From positions 1 to 10,661 of the forward strand of contig JALRFZ010000381.1 in assembly GCA_023253615.1 (NCBI GenBank): a stretch of DNA of 10,661 bases, written 5' to 3'. The number at the start of each line of letters is the position of its first letter. Within the stretch, counting starts at the first letter, position 1. The notes below the pieces were generated by a model that saw only the letters and a list, made by a program, of their open reading frames with translations, did not search any database and had not been told where the DNA came from. Positions 1-7,394 of this stretch are shown here, in pieces. Position numbers and translations under genes: made by a program. The DNA is from Verrucomicrobiales bacterium. Its GTDB lineage: Bacteria; Verrucomicrobiota; Verrucomicrobiia; Verrucomicrobiales; DEV007.

Positions 1-1
1 G

Positions 2-154
2 GTGCTGCGACGCATGCGCTGGTGGGACATCCCCGACGTCATGGCGATCGAGGAGGTCGTCTTCCCCGACACGGCCTGGACTGCGGCGCAGTTCTGGTCG
101 GAGCTGGCCCAGGAGGATCGGACCTACCTCGTCGCGGAGCAGGAGGATGGCGAT
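2..154 (+). CDS. rimI: RimI-type ribosomal protein alanine N-acetyltransferase, N-terminal fragment (foreign contig end)
   Basis: The first 51 or so codons read as the start of a GNAT-fold acetyltransferase of the RimI type, the enzyme that acetylates the N-terminal alanine of ribosomal protein S18. The string MRWWDIPDVMAIEEVVFPD, followed by an FWSELAQ block and a TYLVAEQ strand, matches the N-terminal pattern I know from actinobacterial RimI (MRWWDI, FPxDxW, FWSELA, YLVAE). The acetyl-CoA-binding motif and the rest of the domain are missing. After about residue 51 the same frame continues only as antisense of holA. The GTG at base 2 need not be the true start, since the frame runs off the window. 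The family assignment is recognition from memory. The strong actinobacterial flavour beside non-actinobacterial genes points to a chimeric join. The end coordinate is approximate. Confidence 0.72.
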
Positions 155-916
155 GGCGCTCTCGCCGCGATTGAGCTGGAAATCGATCAGCTCGAGGGTC
201 TTCGGCAGGTTCCGTTTCGCGATGGCTTCGCCGATGTCGAAGATGTAGCCGGTGTGGCTCTGCGAGGTGACCGCGGCGACATCCTCGTCGGTGATGGCGC
301 GGTCGCCGACATAGAGGGAGAGTTTTTCGAGTTCGCTGTCGATCGAGCGGGTGTTCGAGCCGACCCGCTGCACGAAACGTTCGAGGGCGGCGCCGCGGAA
401 TTTGAGATGATACACTTCGGCCCGGTCGGCGACGTGGCCCATCACCGCGTTTTCCCAACCGGGTTTGGTGGCATCGAGTTTGTCGTGCACCTCGACGCGG
501 GCGATCTTTTCGAGGCGTTTGTAAAAGGTGCGCCGTTTGTCGATCTCGCCGGCGCTGAGGAGAAAGGTGACGTCGGAGGGCAGGCCCGCCTCGAGCACGC
601 CCATGAGGGTGTCGAGCGCGGAAAGGGTCGACTCGGCCTTCGCGGTCTGGGATTCGCCGAGGAAGTTGACGCCCTGCAGCCACACCACCTTGTCGCCGCC
701 GAAGAAAGGCAGGGTCTGGATCGCCTCGATCGCGCGCCCCACCACCTGAATGGCCTGGTCGGCGTTGTCGGCGGCTCCGCTGACGATTTCGAGGCCGAAT
801 TCGTTGTCCTTCGGGGCGAGCTTTTGGGAAAGCTTCATCGCCGCTTCCTTCACGAGCGCCTCGTCAGTGCCGAGGAAGGCATGGATGGGAGTGTTGGCGG
901 GAGCTTTGGCGGCCAT
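143..916 (-). CDS. holA: DNA polymerase III delta subunit, C-terminally truncated
   Basis: Delta is the clamp-loader subunit that opens the beta sliding clamp. The frame starts at the ATG at 916-914 (MAAKAPANTPIHAFLG) and stays open to base 1, but it looks like HolA only for about 258 residues. Family features in order: IHAFLGTDEALVKEA (about 11-25), like the N-terminal 'GDE-x-fLi-e-a' block; TLPFFGGDKVVWL (68-80); FLLSAGEIDKRRTFYKRLEK (118-137), the 'l-DkRkklyK' segment; SIDSELEKLSLYVGDRAITD (191-210), the most diagnostic block; then IFDIGEAI and the LIDFQLNRGESAIAIL helices. Normal proteins run to about 330-350 residues, so the C-terminal collar domain is largely missing, cut by the junction near 140-157. 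It is divergent from the efflux gene, with a 172-bp gap. Family assignment is confident; the truncation is probably an assembly effect rather than a natural deletion. Confidence 0.85.
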
Positions 917-1053
917 GGGCGGGTGACGATTCCTTAGCCTCCGGGGCGCGGCGGTGCAAGTGCGGTCTTGGTGGGTGGGGGCTCGGGCGGGGGCCGATCC
1001 GTGTCGGAAATCAGGCGGATTTTTGCAGAACCTGCTTTTCCTCCGGCATGAAG

Positions 1054-1077
1054 GGAGGGAGATTCGCCCGCCCCTCC
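1054..1077 (+). promoter_or_regulatory. Small inverted repeat in the leader of the RND gene
   Basis: GGAGGG (1054-1059) and CCCTCC (1072-1077) can form a 6-bp stem with a 12-nt loop, ending 11 nt before the chosen ATG of the RND transporter. The left arm is a purine-rich Shine-Dalgarno-like string, but it lies about 29 nt upstream of that ATG, too far for normal use, and no better ribosome site is evident closer in. Whether the hairpin hides or repositions a ribosome site is pure inference, and such short GC-rich repeats arise by chance. I see no convincing -35/-10 pair in the rest of the 917-1088 divergent gap. Confidence 0.2.
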
Positions 1078-1088
1078 GCCAATCCCGC

Positions 1089-4000
1089 ATGATCGAAGCC
1101 CTGCTCAAACGCGGTACCCTCGTGTCCGTGGTCGTCGCGATGATCCTCCTGATGGGGATCGTGGCGGCGACGCGCGTGCCGGTGCAGATGATCCCCGATC
1201 TGGAGACCCGGGTGATCTCGGTCGAGACGCTCTGGCCGGGCGCGACCCCGCGCGACATTGAAAAGGAAATCCTCATCGAGCAGGAGCTCTACCTGCGCGG
1301 CCTCCCCAATCTGCGGCGCATGACCTCGACCGCGGCCACCGGCTGGGCCTGGATCGAGCTGGAGTTCCCCTACGGCACCGACGTGCAGCAGGCCCTCCTC
1401 GAGGTGAACAACGCCCTCAGCCAGGTGCCCTCCTATCCCGAAAACGTCGACGAGCCGGTGATCCGCACCGATTCGTTTTCCTTCAATCCCTTCATGTATT
1501 TCCGCATCGTGCCGCTGCCGGGCAATCCGCAGGGCGTCGATCTCGATCTGATGTTCGACTTTCTCGACGACACGGTGAGGCCGGTGCTGGAGCGCGTCGA
1601 GGGGGTCTCGCGCGTCGGGCTCGAGGGCGGTACCGAGCGGCAGGTGCGCGTCGAGATCGACGCGGGAAAACTCGCCGAGCGGAATCTCTCGATCGCCGCG
1701 GTGCAACAGGCGATCCGCGCCCGCAATGTCGATGTCTCGGGTGGTGACATCGACAGCGGCAAGCGGCGTTATCTGGTCCGCACCGTGGGGCGCTTCGAGA
1801 CGCTGGAAGAGTTGGAAGACCTCATCCTCGTGCGGCGCGGCGACGCGGTCATCCGCCTGGAGGAAGTCGCCACCGTCACCCTCGACCACTCGGAGCCGCG
1901 CGAGCGCTCCTACTCGAACGGCGAGCCGAACATCTGGGTCAGCATCGTGCGCCAGACCGGATCGAACGTGATCGGGATCAAGAAGGCGGTCCTCCCGGAG
2001 GTGGAGCGGCTCAACGCGGAGGTGCTGCGTCCCGCGGGGCTAGTGATGTCGCTGAACAGCGACGACGTCCGCTACGTGGAGGACTCGGTCGCGAACGTGC
2101 TGCAGAATCTCCTCCTCGGCGCCGCGCTCGCCGCAGTGGTGATGTTCCTCTTTCTCCGTTCGGCTTCGGCCACGCTGATCGGGCTCGCGGGGATGCCGGT
2201 ATGCATCGTCGCGGCTTTCATCGGCCTGCTTCTCCTCGACCGCACCATTAACGTGATCTCGCTCGCCGGGATCGCCTTCGCCATCGGCATGACGATCGAC
2301 AACACCATCGTCGTCCTCGAAAGCATCGCCCAGGAGCGCGCCGCCGGAAAGAACCGCTTCGAGGCGGCCCGCGACGGAGTGAAGAATGTCTGGGCGGCGG
2401 TGCTGTCGGGCACGATGACGACGGTGCTCGTCTTCCTCCCGATCCTTTTCATCCGCGAGGAGGCGGGCCAGCTTTTCTCCGACATCGGCATCGCGATCTC
2501 GGCATCGATCCTGATGTCGATGCTCGTCGCGGTGACGGTGGTGCCGGTGGCCTATGCGAACCTGCGCGATCGGCGGAAGCGCCCCGCCCCTGACGCCGGC
2601 TCCGCCACCGGCTCCGGGATGAAGCCCCCACTCCCGGCGATGCTGCGGCCGCTCGAGGTGTTGCTGGGCTCCTCCTTCCGCCGGATCGCCTGCCTCGTCG
2701 TGACGCTCGCGGCGACGGGGGCGATCTTTGGGTTCCTCACTCCGCCGGCCGAATATCTGCCCGAGGGCGAGGAGGCGAAATCCTTCTCCACGATGATCGC
2801 GCCGCCCGGCTACAATCTCGGGGAAATGGAGCGGATCGCGGCCGAGCTGCAGGCCGTGATGTTGCCGGCCTTGAAAGACGATCCCGCGGCCTTCGATGCG
2901 GGGAAGAGGGAGTTCCCGGCCCTCGACCGCATCGATTTCAACGTCTCGCCCGAGTCGATCTGGGTCATCGCGGTGACGAAAAATCCGAACCACATCGAGG
3001 ATTTCATGGAGGCGATCGACGCGCGTTTCCTCTCCTACCCGGGGATGCGGGCGTTTTCGTCGAAAGGCTCGATCATCTCGAGCAACGACGGAGGCACGCG
3101 GGCGGTGGCGTTGGACATCAGCGGTCCCGACCTGCCCGAGATCTACGCGGCCGCGCTGGAGGTCTACCGCCGCGCCGGCGAGCTCATCGACGATGCCCGG
3201 ATCGATTCCGATCCCGGCTCGCTCGTGCTGGGTCAGCCGCTCCTCGAAATCCGGCCACGTTGGGAACGCCTCGCCGAGCTCGGTTTCGATCCCGTTGATT
3301 TCGGCTTTGCGGCTTCGGTGCTGGGCGACGGGGCTTTTGTCGACGAGTTCTACTTCGGCGATGACAAGGTCGACATCTTTCTCTACAGCGAGGCCGGGAG
3401 TCGTCAGACCGTGGACCGCCTCGAGTCGCTCCCCGTCGCCACGGGACTCGGCACGGTGGTGCCGCTCGGCTCCGTGGCGGATCTGGTGGAGACGGTCGAT
3501 ACCGACGAGATCCGCCGCGTCGACGGGCGTCGCACCGTCACCCTCTACATCATCCCGCCGCGGTCGGTGGCGCTCGAGACCGCGGTGGAGCGGGTCCGCG
3601 AGGAGCTCGTGCGCCCGCTCCTCGCCGGGGGCGAACTCGGACCCGGCATCACCATCGACCTCACCGGCGCGAGCGACCAGCTCGAGAGCACCCGCGAATC
3701 GCTGGGAGCCAATTTGTGGATCGCGGTGGCGCTCTGTTATCTCCAGCTCGTCATCATCTACCGCCACTGGGGCTATCCCTTCCTCATCCTCGTCACCGTG
3801 CCCCTCGGGATCGGCGGCGGCATCATCGGACTCTGGCTCCTCAACCAGATCGGAGCGGCGCTGCCTCTCGCGGGAATGCGGGCGATCCAGCAGCCCTTCG
3901 ACATGATCACGATGCTGGGCTTCCTCATCCTCCTCGGCACCTCGGTGAACAATCCCATCCTCATCGTCGATCGCACCATGCGGAACCATCGCAAACTCGG

Positions 4001-4295
4001 GCTCGATCCCCTCGCCGCGGTGCGGGAAGCCGTCGCGGCCCGGCTCCGGCCGGTCCTCATGACGACCTGCACCACCCTCATCGGGCTGGCTCCGCTCGTC
4101 TTCCTCCCCGGGGCCGGCACCGAACTCTACCGCGGGCTCGGCGTGATCGTGCTGGCGGGCCTCGCCTTCTCCGCGGTCGTCACGCTGACTTTCCTGCCCT
4201 GCCTGCTGGTGACGTGGCTGAGTCTCGCGGGCAGGTGGCGCAAGAGCGATGGCGCGAACCCGGAGGCGCCGGTCTCACCGCCGGAAACCGCGTGA
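1089..4295 (+). CDS. RND-family (HAE-type) efflux transporter, inner-membrane pump
   Basis: This is a 1068-residue resistance-nodulation-division pump, normal length for AcrB/MdtB-like proteins, which drive export across the envelope using the proton gradient. It shows the internal two-fold layout: TM1 (about 11-28), a periplasmic porter loop (30-335) with the WPGATPRDIEKEI signature at 49-61, TM2-6 (335-490), a second TM (530-550), a second periplasmic loop (552-870) and TM8-12 (872-1045). Compared with AcrB, Asp407 is kept (D404), Asp408 is Asn (N405, in GMTIDNTIVVLES), Lys940 is Asn (N954, in TSVNNPILIVD) and Arg971 is kept (R987, in RLRPVLMTT). The ATG at 1089 was chosen because the upstream in-frame extension from 954 is unlike any RND N-terminus; MIEALLKRGTLVSVVV is typical. 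No membrane-fusion adaptor or TolC-like gene lies beside it. The substrate is unknown. Confidence 0.93.
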   Translation: MIEALLKRGTLVSVVVAMILLMGIVAATRVPVQMIPDLETRVISVETLWPGATPRDIEKEILIEQELYLRGLPNLRRMTSTAATGWAWIELEFPYGTDVQQALLEVNNALSQVPSYPENVDEPVIRTDSFSFNPFMYFRIVPLPGNPQGVDLDLMFDFLDDTVRPVLERVEGVSRVGLEGGTERQVRVEIDAGKLAERNLSIAAVQQAIRARNVDVSGGDIDSGKRRYLVRTVGRFETLEELEDLILVRRGDAVIRLEEVATVTLDHSEPRERSYSNGEPNIWVSIVRQTGSNVIGIKKAVLPEVERLNAEVLRPAGLVMSLNSDDVRYVEDSVANVLQNLLLGAALAAVVMFLFLRSASATLIGLAGMPVCIVAAFIGLLLLDRTINVISLAGIAFAIGMTIDNTIVVLESIAQERAAGKNRFEAARDGVKNVWAAVLSGTMTTVLVFLPILFIREEAGQLFSDIGIAISASILMSMLVAVTVVPVAYANLRDRRKRPAPDAGSATGSGMKPPLPAMLRPLEVLLGSSFRRIACLVVTLAATGAIFGFLTPPAEYLPEGEEAKSFSTMIAPPGYNLGEMERIAAELQAVMLPALKDDPAAFDAGKREFPALDRIDFNVSPESIWVIAVTKNPNHIEDFMEAIDARFLSYPGMRAFSSKGSIISSNDGGTRAVALDISGPDLPEIYAAALEVYRRAGELIDDARIDSDPGSLVLGQPLLEIRPRWERLAELGFDPVDFGFAASVLGDGAFVDEFYFGDDKVDIFLYSEAGSRQTVDRLESLPVATGLGTVVPLGSVADLVETVDTDEIRRVDGRRTVTLYIIPPRSVALETAVERVREELVRPLLAGGELGPGITIDLTGASDQLESTRESLGANLWIAVALCYLQLVIIYRHWGYPFLILVTVPLGIGGGIIGLWLLNQIGAALPLAGMRAIQQPFDMITMLGFLILLGTSVNNPILIVDRTMRNHRKLGLDPLAAVREAVAARLRPVLMTTCTTLIGLAPLVFLPGAGTELYRGLGVIVLAGLAFSAVVTLTFLPCLLVTWLSLAGRWRKSDGANPEAPVSPPETA

Positions 4296-4345
4296 AACGA
4301 GAGCGGTGCTTGCATCCGGACGCCGGAACGGATATTCCCAAGGTC

Positions 4346-4972
4346 ATGCGGCTTTTTTGTCTACTCCTTCCCGCCTTCCTGATTCCGTCCCTGACCGCCC
4401 GGGGGGACGCCCCCGCGGCCGATCCGCAGGCCCTCGCGGAAAAGGCCCTCGCGGCCGCCGGAGGAAAGGAGAAGGTGCTGAAGATCTTCCGCGTCGAGGA
4501 GCTCTACCATTTCGGAGACACCCCCGACCCTGCGGAGGGGAAAAAGCGGTCCACCCGCGTCTCCGTGATCCAGCAGCCGGACAAGTGGTGGATCGGCCGG
4601 GCCGAACGGGGCGAAGAGGCCGCCAAGGACGATGTGCGGGCCTGGTCGCTCGATCTGTTGGTGGATCCCGCTTCGGTCCTCGGAGCGATCCCCGACCTCG
4701 TCGATGAAGGCGTGGCCTGCGCCGGGCTCGAAGTGAGCGGCAGTGTCACCCCACCCATGAAGCTCTACTTCGACAAGGAGACGCATCGGCTGAAGCGGCT
4801 CGACTGGAGATCGGACTTCTATCGTTTCAGTGAGTGGCGCGAGCAGGACGGGCTCCACTACGCCGCCAGGACGATCATCTATCAGATCAAGAGCGGCAAA
4901 CCTTGGTTCTTTCATGAAATCACCGGGCTCGAGCGGCTCGCCACCTTGCCGGAGGGTCTCGGCGAGCCCTGA
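4346..4972 (+). CDS. Secreted LolA-like hypothetical protein
   Basis: A 208-residue protein with an N-terminal Sec-type signal (MRLFCLLLPAFLIPSLTARG, cleavage near residue 20) and no cysteine placed for lipidation, so probably periplasmic. After it, QALAEKALAAAGGKEKVLKI (29-48) resembles the opening helix of LolA-like proteins that work on lipoproteins or other hydrophobic ligands. The second half, with KLYFDKETHRLKRLDW (139-154), FYRFSEWREQDGLHYAART (158-176) and a closing EITGLERL, has the alternating beta-strand pattern of that half-barrel fold. This is a fold-level guess; no catalytic motif is visible. It starts 50 nt after the RND gene on the same strand, with a modest AAGG five to six bases before ATG, so it could be co-transcribed with the pump. 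The specific role is unknown. Confidence 0.7.
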   Translation: MRLFCLLLPAFLIPSLTARGDAPAADPQALAEKALAAAGGKEKVLKIFRVEELYHFGDTPDPAEGKKRSTRVSVIQQPDKWWIGRAERGEEAAKDDVRAWSLDLLVDPASVLGAIPDLVDEGVACAGLEVSGSVTPPMKLYFDKETHRLKRLDWRSDFYRFSEWREQDGLHYAARTIIYQIKSGKPWFFHEITGLERLATLPEGLGEP

Positions 4973-5024
4973 TGGGAGCTGGATGGCTCCGCCCCGCTGC
5001 TAAAGCCGCCGGGACTCGAGGTGA

Positions 5025-5183
5025 CCGACACCTTCGATCTTCCTCGTCTCCAGCCCGACGGATCACGCCGGCCGTTACCAGCGGCTCATCGACTTCAATG
5101 CCAAGGACAAGCGGAAGATGAAGAAAATCAAGAAGCAGCTCGCTCCGCTCAAGGCGCAGAAGGCGGCGCTTCTCAATCCTTGA
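5025..5183 (+). pseudogene. Lysine-rich C-terminal coding remnant without a start codon
   Basis: Between an in-frame TGA at 5022 and the stop at 5181-5183 there are 52 open codons. They translate to a hydrophobic strand (SIFLVSS), then YQRLIDFNAKDKRKMKK, then a basic amphipathic tail (IKKQLAPLKAQKAALLNP). It has no ATG, GTG or TTG near its front, so it cannot be a complete gene as it stands, yet the residue composition and GC-rich third positions look like real coding sequence. The frame directly following the LolA-like gene's stop also reads plausibly up to about 5040 (LLKPPGLEVTDTFDLPRL), which would suit an older frameshifted reading frame. I do not recognise the family. It may instead be chance. 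Confidence 0.35.
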
Positions 5184-5214
5184 CCGGTGCGGGGCCGTCC
5201 TCGCTCGTCCGGGC

Positions 5215-5228
5215 GGCGCCGTGGCGCC
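5215..5228. repeat. Short GC-rich inverted repeat
   Basis: GGCGCC-GT-GGCGCC can fold as a 5-bp stem with a CGTG loop. It lies 31 nt after the stop of the coding remnant, where a terminator would be expected, but no T-run follows on either strand, so it does not qualify as an intrinsic terminator. Confidence 0.25.
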
Positions 5229-5462
5229 ACAAAATCCCCGCTTGGGAGCATTTCGCTTGAATCCGGCCCCAAATCGGTTAGGAAAACGGTCCGCATTGTT
5301 CACGGAGTTGCGGTCGAGCCATCACCAAATCCCCGTCGATGCGGGAGATTCGTATCGTGAAAGCCCGGTCTTCCCCGACCCGCTCCGTTCCTCCCGGCAA
5401 AACGCCGGTGGCCGGGCCGGTTCGTGGATCAGGGGCCGAAATCCCCATCCCATCCACCTGAC

Positions 5463-6629
5463 ATGAGTTTGATTGCCGACAAGTTCTCCGAAATCGCCCC
5501 CTCCCTGACTCTCGCCATCACCGCCCAGGCGAAAAAAATGCAGGCCGAAGGGCAGGACATCGCCAGCTTCGGTGCCGGGGAGCCGGATTTCGACACGCCG
5601 CAGCACATCAAGGACGCCGCGATCGAGGCGCTCCAGGCCGGCCGCACCAAATACACCGCCGTCACCGGCATCCCGGAACTGAAAAAGGCCATCGCCGACA
5701 AGCTCAAGACGGAAAACGGGATCGACTACGCCCCCAGCCAGATCTCGGTGAACTGCGGCGCGAAGCACTCCTGCTACAACGCGATCCTCGCCTGCTGCAA
5801 TCCCGGCGATGAAGTGATCATCCCCGCGCCCTACTGGACGAGCTACCCGGACATGGTCCGCCTCGTCGGCGCCGAGCCGTATTTCGTGGAAACGAAGCGC
5901 GAGAACCAGTGGAAGATCACGGCGGAAGAGTTCGCCGACTCGATCAGCGGTGCCACGCGCATGCTCATCCTCAACAGCCCGAACAATCCGACGGGTTCGG
6001 TCTACACGAAGGCCGAGATCGAGGCCCTCGTCGAGGTCGCGGCCTCGGAGGACATCATCATTCTCTCCGACGAGATCTACGAGAAGCTCCTCTACAACGG
6101 CAAGAAACACGTCTCGACCGCCTCGGTCAGCGAAGCCGCGAAGCGTCTCACGATCACGATCAACGGCTTCTCCAAGGTCTACTCGATGACCGGATGGCGT
6201 CTCGGCTACACCGCCGCTCCGCCGGAGATCGCCGAGGTGATCGACACGATCCAGAGCCACACCACCTCGAATCCCACGACCTTCGCGCAATACGGCGCCC
6301 TCGCCGCCCTCCAGGGCGACCAGAGCTTCGTCAACGACATGGTCGAGGAGTACGACATGCGCCGCCAGTACATGCTGAGCCGCCTCCAGAAGATCCGCAA
6401 CATCGAGGTCGTCGAGCCCGATGGCGCCTTCTACTTCCTCGTCGACACGACGAAGATGGGCCTCAGCTCGATGAATCTCAGCGAGAAGCTCCTTTCCCGC
6501 TACCGCGTCGCCGCGGTGCCGGGCCTGGCCTTCGGTCACGATCACTCGGTGCGTCTCAGCTACGCCACGAGCCTCGACGTGATCAAGAAGGGCCTCGACC
6601 GGTTCGAGGAGTTCTGCCACGCGCATTGA
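5463..6629 (+). CDS. aspC: Class I PLP aminotransferase, aspartate (or aspartate/prephenate) type
   Basis: A 388-residue cytosolic pyridoxal-phosphate enzyme of the subgroup Ib/gamma type (like Thermus aspartate aminotransferase), exchanging the amino group between aspartate and 2-oxoglutarate; some members also use prephenate. Visible residues: GAGEPDFDTP (37-46), W125 in PAPYWTSYP stacking on the cofactor, N175 in NSPNNPTG (171-178), D203 and Y206 in LSDEIYE, the Schiff-base lysine K238 in NGFSKVYSMTGWRLGY, R246 at the cofactor phosphate, and R364 in VRLSYATS, which binds the substrate alpha-carboxylate. The ATG at 5463 gives the family's usual N-terminus (the ISPSLTLAI-type block, here IAPSLTLAI at 11-19); the in-frame ATG 13 codons upstream adds unrelated residues. 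It heads a tight three-gene cluster. Sequence alone does not settle the exact acceptor range. Confidence 0.92.
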   Translation: MSLIADKFSEIAPSLTLAITAQAKKMQAEGQDIASFGAGEPDFDTPQHIKDAAIEALQAGRTKYTAVTGIPELKKAIADKLKTENGIDYAPSQISVNCGAKHSCYNAILACCNPGDEVIIPAPYWTSYPDMVRLVGAEPYFVETKRENQWKITAEEFADSISGATRMLILNSPNNPTGSVYTKAEIEALVEVAASEDIIILSDEIYEKLLYNGKKHVSTASVSEAAKRLTITINGFSKVYSMTGWRLGYTAAPPEIAEVIDTIQSHTTSNPTTFAQYGALAALQGDQSFVNDMVEEYDMRRQYMLSRLQKIRNIEVVEPDGAFYFLVDTTKMGLSSMNLSEKLLSRYRVAAVPGLAFGHDHSVRLSYATSLDVIKKGLDRFEEFCHAH

Positions 6630-6636
6630 TCGGACG

Positions 6637-7389
6637 ATGTCGCCCGAACTCGACCTGGCCTGCCGCGCCGCCCGCGAAGCGGGGGCGCTGCTCCGCGCGA
6701 ACTTCGAGACCGAGCTGAGCGTCGACGCCCTCGACCGGCACGACATCAAGCTCGCGCTCGACGTGGAGAGCCAGAAGCTGATCGAGGGGCTCATCCTCGC
6801 GACCTTTCCCGACCACGCCATCTATGGCGAAGAGGGGCTCGCGGGCGATCAATCGAGCGATTCGCAGTGGATCGTCGATCCCATCGACGGCACGGTGAAT
6901 TTCTTCTACGGCATCCCGCATTTCTGCATCTCCATCGCGATGCGCCGGGGCGGCGAGCTGAAGGTCGGTGCGATCTACGATCCGATGATGGACGAGATGT
7001 TCGCCGTCGATTTCGATGGCCCCGCCACCCGCAACGGCCTGCCGATCCGCCCGAGCGATCGCTCCGCGCTCGCCGATGCCGTCGTCACCGTCGGTTTTTC
7101 CAAATCGACCGAGTCGATCGATGCCGGGCTCGCCCGCTACAAGAACATCGCCCACCGCGTCCGCAAGACGCGCATGATGGGCAGCGCCGCCCTCGCCCTC
7201 GCCTACATCGCCTGCGGCCGTCTCGATGCCTACATCGAGGAATCGATCAGCCTCTGGGACATCGCCGCCGGGCAACTGATGCTCGAACGCGGAGGTGGTT
7301 CGGTGGTGTTGATCCCCTCGCCGGAAAATCCTGACAAATCCTCCATCATCTCGAGCAACGGTCGTCTGCCGCTCGAGGAGGTGATCTGA
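6637..7389 (+). CDS. Inositol monophosphatase family protein
   Basis: A 250-residue Mg2+-dependent phosphatase of the IMPase/SuhB/FIG superfamily. The metal-binding motifs are complete: GEE at 64-66 (E65), DPIDGT at 81-86 (D81 and D84, with the I83 carbonyl) and WDIAAG at 207-212 (D208), matching Glu70, Asp90/Asp93 and Asp220 of human IMPA1. MGSAALALAYIACGRLDAYI (181-200) is the usual helix and strand before the last ligand. It starts 7 nt after the aminotransferase stop and ends 5 nt before ispF, so co-transcription and perhaps translational coupling are likely. Substrate is open: myo-inositol-1-phosphate, histidinol phosphate, 3'-phosphoadenosine phosphate and fructose-1,6-bisphosphate are all used within the superfamily. 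The context does not favour one, so I give no gene symbol. Confidence 0.9.
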   Translation: MSPELDLACRAAREAGALLRANFETELSVDALDRHDIKLALDVESQKLIEGLILATFPDHAIYGEEGLAGDQSSDSQWIVDPIDGTVNFFYGIPHFCISIAMRRGGELKVGAIYDPMMDEMFAVDFDGPATRNGLPIRPSDRSALADAVVTVGFSKSTESIDAGLARYKNIAHRVRKTRMMGSAALALAYIACGRLDAYIEESISLWDIAAGQLMLERGGGSVVLIPSPENPDKSSIISSNGRLPLEEVI

Positions 7390-7394
7390 AATCC

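Larger units (their letters stand above)
4973..5462. other. 490-bp stretch without an intact gene
   Basis: This lies between the LolA-like gene and the aminotransferase. The left half holds a decayed coding remnant (5025-5183) and a short GC-rich inverted repeat (5215-5228). The right half, about 5229-5462, shows no protein with recognisable features on either strand and no RNA gene I can identify. The only promoter-like pair I noticed is TTGAAT (5257-5262) and TAGGAA (5279-5284) with a 16-nt spacer. It is a weak match to the sigma-70 consensus and would leave a leader of roughly 170 nt for the aminotransferase cluster; I give it little weight. Confidence 0.4.

Noticed and set aside
39..683. 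A 214-codon minus-strand frame over holA
   Set aside because: It is Arg/Pro/His-rich in the wrong frame. The holA frame, offset by one, contains all the recognisable HolA blocks.
2..937. A 311-codon + strand open frame read as a single protein
   Set aside because: Only the first 51 or so codons resemble a protein (RimI). The rest is antisense of holA, with the Asp/Glu/Gly/Val-rich composition typical of shadow frames in GC-rich DNA.
954..1088. 45-residue N-terminal extension of the RND pump
   Set aside because: It has no hydrophobic or family-like character. RND proteins start a few residues before TM1, which fits the ATG at 1089.
2040..3989. A 649-codon minus-strand open frame inside the RND gene
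   Set aside because: It is long but entirely antisense to a well-supported pump and rich in Asp, Glu, Arg and His with no domain pattern: a GC-driven shadow.
5215..5228. The GGCGCC inverted repeat as an intrinsic terminator
   Set aside because: The stem is short and no T-run follows on either strand.
5322..6821. A 499-codon minus-strand frame across the aminotransferase
   Set aside because: Antisense shadow of a gene whose catalytic residues are all present on the + strand.
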